A model generated the notes under the pieces. That model searched no databases. It saw only the letters and a list, made by a program, of their open reading frames with translations, and was not told the origin of the DNA. Below are positions 1 to 9,717 of a stretch of 64,000 nt of DNA, piece after piece; position 1 is the stretch's first letter, and every line of letters begins with the position of its first letter. The DNA is from Laguncularia racemosa (taxonomy: Eukaryota > Streptophyta > Magnoliopsida > Myrtales > Combretaceae), in the NCBI GenBank assembly GCA_037954665.1, contig JBBMOL010000149.1, positions 434,001 through 498,000 of the forward strand, given 5' to 3'. Position numbers and translations under genes: made by a program.

Positions 1-240
1 TTGTTCATGTTTTTGCCAATTTTCTTGTATTATTTCGTGGTCAAGGATATCGCCTTCAACAACTGACCCAGCAGCGTTGGAAACGATATCAGCGTTTTTA
101 TTTTCTACCTGCGCGAAATATCCCTGATGTTCGATAATAGGAGATTTGGGTAAAGTAAAAATGAAAGCATATATATAAGAAGAAAAAATACTGTAATTGA
201 ATTGATAAAGAGTCTCAAAAATTTGTTCAATAACTATTCT

Positions 241-606
241 CTACTTTTGAGCTAACCTAGAGCTATTGATAGGATAACAAAACCAATTATTCAGAGCTGG
301 ATGCTGATTGGACGTACAGGGGGTTGGGCTCCCATTGCTGACGTCACCTTCGCTTATCTGAGGCTCTTGAATGATATTTGCTTTCCGAAAAGATTGTTGG
401 AGGGGTGGAATGCACATCGTGGTGTTGCTTGGCTTTTCCTTCATCTTGCCTTTGGCACCTCTGGCTTGTACCTCTTCTTGAGGTGTAGGAATGTAGTCAA
501 TGCTGCTGTTGTTGCCACTGTTTGCCATTTTGGTCTTGAACGTGTGCAAATTGGGCTTCTGGGAGGGTTCGGTTGCTTGGGAGCTATTTTGATACCTGGT
601 GCGCAT
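241..606 (-). pseudogene. gag-region reading frame of the Tat-like element, unrecognised
   Basis: An open stretch of about 120 codons downstream of the gag-like frame at 788-1281, in the same element and on the same strand. It is polar and low-complexity, rich in Ser, Asn, Gln and Lys, and has no motif I recognise (no zinc knuckle, no protease site). It could be the variable C-terminal part of gag or non-coding element sequence. A run of T on the plus strand at about 617-629 disrupts the upstream side. No function is assigned. Confidence 0.3.
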
Positions 607-787
607 TTTTCTTCTTTTTTTTTTTTTTTAGTATGATGTATGCAAATGCTATGCATGTGTCACACGGATGCTAAAAATAAAAGGGTTGACAATTGATTGA
701 CGATGTAATATTGAAACTTTACTTTTATTAATATTGAATAATTTTGGAGTTCGATACTCAAAGAAAATAAAATATTACAATGATGAT

Positions 788-1281
788 CTATTTCCTAGCT
801 CTTTTGGTCTTCTGTTGTGGAGGCTCAGGCTTCCTGTTGATGACGGCTTCTAATTCTTTAACTTTAGCTTGGGTTTTCTCTAACTGAGCTTCCAAGGCTT
901 TGTTGATTGCTGTTTTGTGGATACCCAGGAGTTTGCTGTAGGTACCGGCTGGCCCGGCCTCGAGATCTGGCACATAGATTTGATCAGTTAGCACTGGAGC
1001 TTGTAGTAGCTGGGTGTACTCTTCCAGGGTAAGGGTGATTTCATGTGGCCCGATGAAGAAGGCTGCAGGCTCGATTTCCATAATTGGAGCATGGCCCATA
1101 TCAAAGGCAAATTCACCTCTATCTTTGTTAGTGAAAGGATGGGCTCTATCTTTTGCTGGATGAAGGCCTACTCATCTGGGTTGTACAAGGTAAACCAATG
1201 GTCCAATACCAACTTTGGGTCCAAAGGTTTGTACACCTGAATTTCTTTGCGGAGTAGACGGTCGACTGCGGTGCTAGCCAT
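788..1281 (-). pseudogene. degraded gag-like ORF of the Tat-like element
   Basis: The reading frame opens with ATG at 1281, giving MASTAVDRLLRKEIQVYK. It hits a TAG after 37 codons and then needs a frame change to continue as the open stretch 1099-788. The second part contains MGHAPIMEIEPAAFFIG and ITLTLEEYTQLLQAP. This resembles the plant N-terminal gag-like region annotated as DUF7745 in retrotransposon-derived proteins; the match is from memory and tentative. The C-terminus is Lys/Arg-rich with a short coiled-coil-like segment (LEAQLEKTQAKVKELEAV). The position fits gag: it is the first frame after the primer-binding site. The stop and frameshift make it non-functional as it stands. Confidence 0.5.
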
Positions 1282-1753
1282 CTATTACAATAAGAAATTT
1301 TCCTAATTACAACCAGAACTATAACATTACAAGGAAATTGATCTGAACTCCATTGAATAAAACAACAAATATTACATCATCGACAATTGTCAACCCATGA
1401 TGTTATGTATGCAAATAGGTTGGTTCTAACTGGTCCCCAAGCTCTATAGCCTCCCACATTCTCGGAGAAATGGATCTCAGGCCATATCGAAGCATTGGGT
1501 GGGGTAGCCTAATCGGTCCCGAACGGTGATCAACACACTTCGCCCGAAACCTACACAATGGCTCCCCGTCTTAGGGTTCTAAGACGGTCCAGGTTCAACC
1601 ACATCTATTCACACGAATCCATGCATGCAGACCCCATAGTAAAGAAAGCTAAACCTGGCTAATCCCTGAAAAGTTAGCAACAGGATAATAATTGAAAGAC
1701 ATTTCTTTAAGAGAACAATTCGAAGAGATTCAGGTGGCTAGCCTGCTGGCATG

Positions 1754-1773
1754 GGTCCCCAGCGGAGTCGCCA
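1754..1773 (-). promoter_or_regulatory. primer-binding site, tRNA-Arg type
   Basis: Minus strand reads TGGCGACTCCGCTGGGGA, three bases inside the LTR end (LTR ends ...CA at 1777, spacer GGA). A TGGCGACTCC-type site is known from Ogre/Tat elements primed by tRNA-Arg. It fixes the orientation of the element and the inner boundary of the LTR. Confidence 0.75.
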
Positions 1774-1776
1774 TCC

Positions 1777-3944
1777 TGTCGAGTCTATTTTTTTGAATTC
1801 CCATTCCTAATCCAATCTAGACTAGACCCTATGCTCATCTAATGTAGATCCTCAACTTGAATTAGGAATTTCATTTGATTTTTGGAGTCGCCACCCAACT
1901 GTTGTTGGGAAATATTGAATTAAGACTAAAGAAGCGGATTAGTCTTAATTTGGATCACTAGTCGTCGTGATTTCCTTTTCTCATTTTTGTGAAAAGAGGA
2001 AAAGGAAAAACCAGAGTTTCTAAGTCCGGAGGCTAACCTATTAAAACCTTACGGTTACCACCTTAGTCTCCTAAAATTGTTCCCATTTAGAAATGTCTTT
2101 TATTTTGTTTCTATTACTTTTTATTATTCTAAGAAAATGATTTTTTTATTTCATTTTTATAAGTTGACCCAAATGGGTGCCTACGTACCTTTGCTAGTCA
2201 GGATCAAACAAGCCATAGTTCGCTTTTTCTGAAAATATTTAGTAGGTTTGTGAATTTTAATTTGAAAATCTCTTTCGATTTATGTTTTTAACATTTTTGG
2301 GATTTTTCTAAAAAATCTAAACCTAAGCTTAGTAATTTGATTTTTGAAAATAATTTTTGGGAAAAACATCAATTTTCGATTTATTTGAAGAAAATGATTT
2401 TTCTAAGTGATAAATCTCATTTTTATAATTTTTGAATTTTTTATGAATTTTGTTATGATTTTTATGATTTTTTTGTGATTTTTATGACTTTTTTTATTTT
2501 TATGATTTTTTTATTAATTTTTATGATTTTTATTATTCTTCTACAATTTTTATAAATTTTCTAAGTTTTTATGATTTTTATAGTTTTTATTATTTTTATT
2601 ATTTTTTTATGATTTTTTATTAATTTTTATAATTTCTGTGAATTTTTGTTAAAAATTTTATCCTAAGTTATTATCTATCCTATTTTAAAATCTAAAGTTT
2701 TATTATTATTTTTTTAATATTTTTATTATTTTTCTACATTTTTATTATTATTTATTTTCTTTTTATTTTTTTATTATTATTTTCTTTACTATTTTCACAT
2801 TATTAAATCCTAAAAAAAAAATCTAATTTCGACCATTTTCCTATTTATTGAAAATAGAACATAAACAAATAAATAAATAAATGACCAACAAATTAATAAA
2901 TAAATAACAAATATTAAAATCGGAATAAAAATAAATAAATAAATAAATTGGAAAAATCCGGAAAATCCGACTTACCTGGATCCAGGTCGTCGGGTCAAAT
3001 TAGGTCAGTCGAACACGGCGGCGGAGAGTGCTCGTTCACGGCATTCCGGCGGCCTTTTGCAACGGGTAAGGTGTCGAATCTTAGGTTCTCAAGGGTAGTG
3101 AGTCCAATGGTGGTGGTGGTTCGCTCTCAGAATGTCTCCTGGTGGTGGCTCAGCTCCAATCGGCGGTCGCGACTTCGATTCTCTCCGATTTACTCTCTTC
3201 TCTCACTTTCTCTCGATTTTGATCTCTGTTTTGGCTTCCTCCACTCCTCCTCTATTTATAGGTGCTCGAAATCGAGCTGGATAAGCTCGGATTTCCACCG
3301 ATCGAAGCAAATTGGATCGACAGTTAAATAAACCAACTCCGATTCGTGTAAATCCTTTGATTTGTTGAGATTTGATTCCAATTGGATGATGTTTATCTCA
3401 ATTCTGCTGAAGATCTGTTGGATTTGTGCAAAAAATGAATCGAAACGGCCGAAATTCGAATTTTTCCTTCGCCGACGATCTCGGACCCGAGGTAGAAGAC
3501 GATCACGCGCCCAGCGCATGCGTTCCCTCCAGCTAATCAGAGGCTGCCACGTGTCTTGGATAAGTAAGAAAAACACAAAACGCGGAAACTGCTTCCCCCG
3601 CGTTTCAAACCTGCGACCGAGCCCTCCTGCGCGCGCCTTAGACCATGGTCCGGACTAGCTGGGCTGGCCCATTTTCCCGATTTTTCTAATTTCGCAAATT
3701 GCATATATGCAATGCGAATTTTCTTTTTTTTTTTATTTTTTGGAATTTCAAAAATTTATAAAAATTATTTATTGCTTATTATTGCCATTTCTGAAATCAT
3801 TTTTCAAAATTGATGTGTTTTCCTATTTATTTTTATTTTTTTGAATATTTTTATTATTTATGCTAAATTAGGAAAAATGGAAAAATTGGAAATTGATTAT
3901 TATTGATTATTATTCATTCCTATGGCAAAAATGGGGTGTTTACA
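1777..3944 (-). repeat. 5' LTR of the Tat/Ogre-like element (2168 bp)
   Basis: The minus strand starts TGTAAACACCCCATTTTTGC at 3944 and ends with CA next to the primer site at 1777. The interior has a very AT-rich half (about 2100-2950, with many TTTTTATGATTTT-like stretches) and a GC-richer block (about 2950-3660). Small open frames in the GC-richer block (for example 2948-3331 plus, 3256-3576 minus) have no recognisable product and are treated as chance. The same LTR start motif recurs at 63865 in the opposite orientation, and a related degraded LTR is at about 51080-51900. Confidence 0.75.
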
Positions 3945-4675
3945 ACAACACTGCAGGAAACCATATTTTCTCATTTATGGATGGTTTCTCAAGATATAAC
4001 CAGATAAAAATGGCTGAAGAGGATAAAACCAAGACGACTTTCATCACAACATGGGGGACTTTTTGTTACAAAGTCATGCCCTTCGGCTTGAAAAACGCCG
4101 GGCAACGTATCAGAGAGCCATGGTCGCGATACTTCATGACATCATGCATCGAGAAGTCGAAGTATACGTCGACGACATGATAGCAAGTCTAAAGAGGAAG
4201 AAAGCCACACAGATATCCTGAGAAATTGTTTAAGCGATTGAGAAAATTCCAGCTCAAGTTAAATCCGGAGAAGTGCACTTTCGGGGTTGTAACGGGCAAA
4301 CTGTTAGGGTTTGTCATAAGTTGGGAAGGCATTAAAATCGACCCTGACAAAGTAAAGTCTATATTAGAGCTACCTTCCCCACGTACTGTTAAAGAGGTAA
4401 GAGGTTTGCTGGGAAGGTTGAATTATATAGCTCGTTTTATCTCACAGCTCACAGATAAATGCCGCCCACTATTCCGTCTGTTAAAAAAGAATGCTACAAT
4501 AAAATGGGACGACGAATGTGAAGAAGCATTCTGGATAATCAAAGACTATCTCATAAAGCCTCTAGTCTTGATAGTCCCAAAGCAAGAGAAACCCTTATTC
4601 TTATACCTCACGATACTCCCTGAATCCATGGAATGCGTGTTGGGGCAAAAAGATGAAGAGGGAAGAGAGCGTTCT
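3945..4675 (+). pseudogene. Tat-lineage pol fragment: reverse transcriptase to RNase H start
   Basis: The plus-strand translation gives SFMDGFSRYNQIKM, then GTFCYKVMPFGLKNAG, a broken YVDDM active-site region near 4160-4180, then KLNPEKCTFGV, GKLLGFVIS and RGLLGRLNYIARFISQ. These are reverse transcriptase palm and connection motifs of the Tat/Ogre type. RNase H begins near 4540 and stops at 4675, where the CRM-like LTR starts. Two frames are needed around 4110-4225, so the gene is dead. Its upstream part was displaced by the Tat LTR ending at 3944, and its downstream part continues at 10561. Confidence 0.85.
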
Positions 4676-5563
4676 TGATACGAATCGATTAGCTCTAATA
4701 CCAAACTGATACGAACCACGCCAATGTATGACGAAACCCAATACCAATACGTTCGGAATTCGCTACCTAAGATGCCAAACACACTCAAGTGGAAACCGTG
4801 ACCCGTTGTCTATAAGTGAGACAAGAACCTTGGTATAATATGAAGACGCTACAATCGGGATGAAAGATCGATTGATAAGTCGGGATGAACGCTACGGAAG
4901 AAAAATCCGATAAGTTCTAGATTAGTTCTTTAAAGAACCAAGAGAGGAATTCTCTCAAAAAGTGTTTTCAAACTTTCAATATTGTATATTCTATATTCTA
5001 AATGTTCTAAACCCTAGGAGCTTTATATTAGGGTTTACAATTCGTAACAATAAAGGCCCAAAACGACATCACTTCAATAAGTGCGTAAAAATAACAAAAC
5101 AAGACATGAAAGCCGGCGTCGGAGATATATACGGTCGTGTATTTTAGCCGTGTATAATTCTGTGGAAATTCTTGACAACATACACGACCGTGTACTTCTA
5201 GTCGTGTATCTTTCTGTGGAAATTCCTGACACCATACACGGCTGTACCTTTGAACCGTGTATACGACCGTGTATGATTCTATGTAACCTCCAGACTCCTA
5301 CACGGCCGTGCCTTGTAAAGACACGCCCTCTTCACCCCATATCTGGTATGACTTGTACAAGAGCAAAGGCATTCCCATGGTTGTTCCAATCCTTTCCAAC
5401 TTCATGATTACTCCAATCCTTTCCGGCTTCGTGGACATCCTTTATCAACCCGTTAAGTGCTTCCTTGAATCGTTTCGCTTGATTTTTTGTGGTTGGTCCA
5501 GGTGGCACTTCAAGAGGATCCACATTCCAACTTCTGGCTTGGCTCCCATCATGGCTCTCATCA
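4676..5563 (-). repeat. 3' LTR of the CRM-like element (left copy)
   Basis: It aligns along its length with 9656-10560. On the plus strand it begins TGATACGAATCG and ends CTCTCATCA. Its first 31 bases (4676-4706) are an extra unit that contains the complement of a primer-site-like sequence; the main LTR body starts at 4707. Positions 5332-5563 encode the end of Pol. Confidence 0.9.
5127..5305. repeat. array of imperfect palindromes inside the CRM-like LTR
   Basis: The motif TACACGRCCGTGTA and half versions recur at about 60-base spacing, separated by TTCTGTGGAAATTC-like sequence. There are about three tandem units. The same array, slightly shorter, lies at about 10137-10275 in the other LTR. 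It sits upstream (in element orientation) of the TATA-rich stretch near 5000. Whether it binds protein or forms RNA hairpins is unknown. Confidence 0.6.
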
Positions 5564-7044
5564 TTCCCCTCCTCTTGAAAAAGATTTGTCCTCAAATCAT
5601 CGCCTGCATCAAAAGGACTCAAATCAATAACATTAAATGTAGCACTTACATGATAATCACCGGGTAAATCTATCTTAGACGCATTATCATTGATGCACTC
5701 AAGGATTTGAAATGGTCCATCGCCTCTAGGAAGTAGTTTAGATCGACGTTGCACAGGAAACCGCTCTTTACGCATGTGAACCCAAACCCAATCTCCAGGT
5801 TCAAAGACAGCTTGTCGACGACCCTTGTTGACTTGTTTCACATACTGCTCTGTTCTTCGCTCAATGTTTAGCCTTGCCTTCTCATGGATCTGTTTAACAA
5901 ATTCTGCTTTCTTCTTGCCATCTATATTAACATACTCAGAAATAGGCAAAGGTGATAAATCTAAAGGAGTTAGTGGATTAAAACCATACACAATTTCAAA
6001 AGGAGTAAACTTAGTAGCAGAATGCATTGTACAATTATAAGAAAATTCAACATGCAGCAAACAATCCTCCCAACTTTTAATGTTCTTCTTAATGATAGCC
6101 CTCAACAAAGTAGATAAAGTTCGATTTACTACCTCAATTTGACCATCAGTCTGTGGATGACAAATAGTAGAAAACAATAACTTAGTTCCTAACTTAGCCC
6201 ACAAGGTCTTCCAAAAGTAGCTTAAGAACTTAGCATCTCTATCCAATACAATTGTTCTAGGCATACCATGTAATCTCACAACTTCCCTAAAGAACAAATT
6301 AGCAATATTGCAAGCATCATCTGTTTTGTGACAAGGAATGAAATGTGCCATCTTAGATAATCTATCCACAACTACAAAAATAGAATCTCGACCATGTCTA
6401 GACCTATGTAATCTTAACACAAAATCCATGGAAATATCTACCCAAGGCTCATGAGGAATGGGAAGTGGGGTATAAAGCCCTTGAGGTTGGACTCTAGATT
6501 TTGCTTGCTTACACGTGGCACATCGCTCACAAATCCTCTCAACATCTCGTTTCATGTGAGGCCAATAAAAGTGTTCCTGCAATACCCCTAAGGTTTTAGC
6601 TACTCCAAAATGTCCCATTAAACCTCTTCCATGAGACTCCCTCACTAGTAATTCTCTTAAAGAACAAATTGGAATGCATAGTTTACTCTCCCTAAACAAG
6701 AATCCTTCATGTTTATAAAATTTACCATGCCCACTCTTCTCACAATGCACATACTCCTCACAAAAATCTCGATCAACAGCATAAAATTCCTTAATGTGCT
6801 CAAAACCAAGCAATCTAGAACTAAGAGTAGAGATAAGAGCATACCTTCTAGAAAGTGCATCAGCAACGACATTCTCTTTACCTTGCTTGTAGTGGATGAC
6901 ATATGGAAATGTTTCGATAAACTCCACCCAACGAGCATGCCTTTTGTTCAGCTTATGTTGCCCCTTCAAGTACTTCAAGGATTCATGATCAGTGTGGATC
7001 ACGAACTCTTTTGGCCAAAGATAGTGTTGCCAAGTCTCTAGGGC
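5332..7044 (-). pseudogene. CRM-like pol: RNase H end, integrase and C-terminal tail
   Basis: The long open stretch starts in RNase H (HTDHESLKYL, then KENVVADALSRR). It continues with the integrase zinc-binding His/Cys region (SHGRGLMGHFGV ... CERCATCKQAKSR) and the catalytic core: DISMDFV for the first Asp, DRDAKFLSYFW for the second, TDGQIEVVNRTL for the Glu. The C-terminal part has PRGDGPFQIL and a DLSPFD motif, then an acidic-to-basic tail ending near VQVIPDMG at 5332. The tail crosses the polypurine tract (5564-5576) and about 230 bases of the 3' LTR. One in-frame TGA (about 7042-7044) separates it from the upstream frame; otherwise about 556 codons are open, unusually intact for this window. 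Confidence 0.9.
5564..5576 (-). promoter_or_regulatory. polypurine tract, second-strand primer
   Basis: Minus strand AAGAGGAGGGGAA directly precedes the 3' LTR start TGATGAGAGCC at 5563. It is also coding, supplying the EEGN-type residues of the Pol tail. Position and purine content fix the inner boundary of this LTR. Confidence 0.85.
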
Positions 7045-8005
7045 TCAAACCAATGCATATAACTCCTTGTCATAAGTAGGGTAGTTCAAGGTTGCCCCAC
7101 TTAGCTTCTCGCTAAAGAATGCAATTGGTCTTCTCTTCTGCATGAGCACTGCTCCAATACCTAATCCTGAAGCATCACACTCAATTTCAAACGTTTTAGC
7201 AAAGTCAAGTAAAGCAAGTAATGGCGCCTGAGTCAGCTTATTTTTAAGCGACTGAAAGGCCTTCTCTTGTTGATCTCCCCATCTGAACCCCACGTTCTTC
7301 TTAATTACCTCAGTAAGTGGAGCTGCAATGGTGCTGAAATCCTTCACAAACCTCCTATAAAAGCTCGCTAGTCCGTGGAAACTCCGCACATTACTTACAT
7401 TAGTTGGACTAGGCCATTCTTGGATTGCACGAATCTTTTCTTCATCAACCTGTATTCCCTATGCACTAACAACAAAACCAAGAAACACAAGTTTGTCTGT
7501 GCAAAAAGTGCACTTCTTCAGGTTAGCATATAATTGCTCCTTTCGAAGCACTTCTAAAACATCCCTCAAGTGAGATATATGGTCTTCCAAACTCTTGCTG
7601 TAAATGAGAATATCATCAAAATAGACAACCACAAATTTGCCAATAAAAGTCCTCAAAACATGGTTCATAAGTCTCATAAAAGTACTAGGTGCGTTAGTTA
7701 AACCGAAAGGCATTACTAACCACTCATACAATCCATATTTCGTTTTGAATGCGGTTTTCCATTCATCACCTTCTTTCATTCTAATTTGGTGATATCCACT
7801 TTTCATATCAATTTTAGAAAAGACACTAGACCCATGTAACTCATCTAACATGTCATCTAAGCGAGGAATGGGATGACGATACTTTACCGTGATGTTGTTG
7901 ATGGTGCGGCAGTCAACACACATTCTCCATGACCCATCCTTCTTAGGCACCAAAATCACAGGCACTGCGCATGGACTCATGCTTTCCCTCACATACCCTT
8001 CTCCA
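7045..8005 (-). pseudogene. CRM-like pol: reverse transcriptase and RNase H
   Basis: Minus-strand frames give the reverse transcriptase motifs VPVILVPKKDGSWRMCVD, SKIDMKSGYHQIRM, LVMPFGLTNAPSTFMRLMN and the active site VVVYFDDILIYS. The connection (RSFHGLASFYRRFVKDFS) and the RNase H start (FEIECDASGLGIGAVLMQ) follow. A TAG at 7459-7461 interrupts between VVSA and GIQVDEEKI, probably a former Gln codon. The 5' side (about 7993-8130) has a frameshift and a stop. All catalytic motifs can still be read, but no intact protein could be made. Confidence 0.9.
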
Positions 8006-8770
8006 TTAATTCATCGACCTGCCTTTAGAGTTCCTTTGTCTCCTCCGGATTGCTCCTATAAGCTGGCTTGTTTGGAATCGATGCTCCGGTACAAGGTCAA
8101 TTTGGTGCTCAATACCACGAATAGGTGGTAATCCCTTTGGAATCTCCTCAAGGAAGACATCTTCAAAGTCCTGCACAATAGACACAACCACACTAGGCAA
8201 AGAGTTAGATAGTTCGTTCGTATTCAGACATGTTTCCTTAAAAACCAGCAACAACATAGGTTGCTTCATCACTAACGCTCTCCTCACTACACTCGCTCTT
8301 GCCACACAACTCTCCTTTTGCAAGGCTGCACTCTCCTTTTTACTCACCACCAAAGTTGATCCCCCTTCAACTTGGTCTCTCACACTCTTTCCAGCCTTCC
8401 TCTCTTTTTCCTTTTGATATCGACTTTTGTGTTCCTTTTCTTTCTTGCTGTCTTTTGCTCTCTCACTCTCCCTCTGTTTTTCACTCACCTTATGTTTTGC
8501 AAAAGACTGTTGTAGCTGCAACTGATCCTCATACACTTGTTTAGGTGTTAAAGGTTTAAGATTAAAGCTTTTCCCTTGGTGAACAAGCGTATACTTGTTA
8601 GAAAAGCCATCATGAACAACCTTCCTATCAAATTGCCATGGCCTCCCCAACAACACATGACACGCTTGCATCGGCACTACATCGCATAACACCTCATCCT
8701 CATACCTAACAATGCGAAAAGCAATCAGGGCTTGCTTACTCACCTTAGTCTCGCCACTATCATTCAGCCA
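8006..8770 (-). pseudogene. CRM-like pol: protease C-terminal half and linker
   Basis: The minus-strand frame contains RYEDEVLCDVVPMQACHVLL and GRPWQFDRKV, the conserved C-terminal half of the retropepsin-like domain of these elements. A long Lys/Glu/Arg-rich linker follows (about 100 residues, predicted helical). Near the 3' end the reading frame slips before the reverse transcriptase. The 5' end is separated from the active-site half by a single TAG at about 8771-8773, again at a position where the family has Gln. Confidence 0.8.
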
Positions 8771-9237
8771 CTACAATTTATATGGGCTAGGGTGTTTAGT
8801 AGTCTTAAGTCCCAGCCTCTCAACAATAAAATTACTCACCACATTAGTGCAACTTCCTCCATCAATGATCAAACTGCAAATATGATCACCTAGATAACAT
8901 CTAGTATGAAAGATATTCTCTCTTTTCCTATCTCCTCTATCTTCCCAATCCCTAATTCCTCTATTCCTACCATTATATCCTCTATAACTCCCGACAGAAG
9001 GTTCATCAAATTCATCATCCGACATTTCATCTCCACCCCTTTGTATCCTAGAACGACTTTCCCTCTTACGCCCTTGGAAGATGTTTTTGGATTGCTCTAG
9101 TCTTTGCTCTACCAGTCTCATGAATTTGTTCCATCCCCTTCTGAAACATCCTCTTCATCTCACCCCTCAATGCCTCAATCACTAACCTGGCATCAAACCT
9201 TCCCCTCTCACTTTCAGGAGAATGTTGCCTCGACATA
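8771..9237 (-). pseudogene. gag N-terminus fused to protease after internal gag deletion
   Basis: ATG at about 9237 opens a frame beginning MSRQHSPESERGRF, a typical gag start. There is a frame problem near 9121, then an acidic and Gly/Arg-rich stretch (SDDEFDEPS, YRGYNGRNRG). The sequence then passes straight to RENIFHTRCYLGDH and the protease active site SLIIDGGSCTNVVS. The whole capsid region and the zinc knuckle that normally lie between these blocks are absent. The deletion looks in-frame because both sides are read in the 8771-9121 frame. Without capsid this copy could move only with gag supplied in trans. Confidence 0.75.
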
Positions 9238-9655
9238 GTTCCTGCAGAAAAAGATTAGTATTAACACAAATATATATAATTAAGTCTCATGATACACTCC
9301 CTTACGTGTTTCGCTCAAAGGATGATATCACACAGTCACTCGTGTATTCTCACAAGCAATGATGATATTAACTCACCAATTCCTCTTCTCAATTCTCTTG
9401 GAACTAACCCAAACTACACCAATTCCCTTCCGTAGAATTCAAAACAACTCTGGGGCTCGAAATTTTTTCCTCTTTTTCTTTTTTTTTGTCGTGATTCTTC
9501 CTTTTTTTTGTAACAAAATTGAATAGTAGGTACTACACTTTCAATAGACAATTAACACTATGAAATTGAATATGAACAATTGATATGAATGATTAGAGTT
9601 AGGGTGTTGATGTTACCTTCCTCAAACCGAACTGATGTTTAACAAACCTAGGCTC
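9238..9655 (-). other. untranslated leader of the CRM-like element
   Basis: The region lies between the primer-binding region and the gag start. It is AT-rich, with a T-run at about 9475-9510 on the plus strand, and has no coding signal. The inner end (about 9640-9660) reads GGCTCTGATACG on the plus strand, the complement of an iMet primer-site-like sequence. Confidence 0.6.
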
Positions 9656-9717
9656 TGATACGAATCGATTAGCTCTGATACCAAACTAATACGAACCGAT
9701 TAGCTTTGATACCAAAC
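9656..9717 (-). repeat. two 31-bp LTR-end/primer-site units
   Basis: Units 9656-9686 and 9687-9717 each combine an LTR-end-like segment (T[G/A]ATACGAA) with the complement of a tRNA-iMet primer site (GCTCTGATACCA or GCTTTGATACCA). They lie between the leader and the main LTR body at 9718. One further unit is at 4676-4706, at the outer edge of the other LTR. Sites usable as primer-binding sites are 9672-9683 and 9703-9714. Confidence 0.8.

Larger units (their letters stand above)
1..3944 (-). mobile_element. Tat/Ogre-like Ty3/gypsy element, 5' part
   Basis: On the minus strand the order is LTR (1777-3944), a 3-base spacer, a primer-binding site (about 1754-1773), a leader of about 470 bp (1282-1753), then degraded gag-like reading frames (1281 down to about 241). 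The rest of the element, including its 3' LTR, lies beyond the left edge. The outer LTR end at 3944 abuts sequence that reads as the reverse transcriptase of another Tat element, so this copy inserted into an older retrotransposon. The lineage rests on the long LTR and the tRNA-Arg-type primer site used by Ogre/Tat elements. The target duplication cannot be tested because the other end is outside the window. Confidence 0.75.

Noticed and set aside
2948..3658. Open frames in the GC-richer part of the Tat-like LTR on both strands
   Set aside because: They overlap each other, lack any family resemblance and lie wholly in an LTR.
9651..9714. tRNA gene near the repeated GCTCTGATACCA words
   Set aside because: Only the 3'-terminal 12-18 bases of tRNA-iMet are matched, as expected of primer-binding sites; there are no anticodon or D arms.
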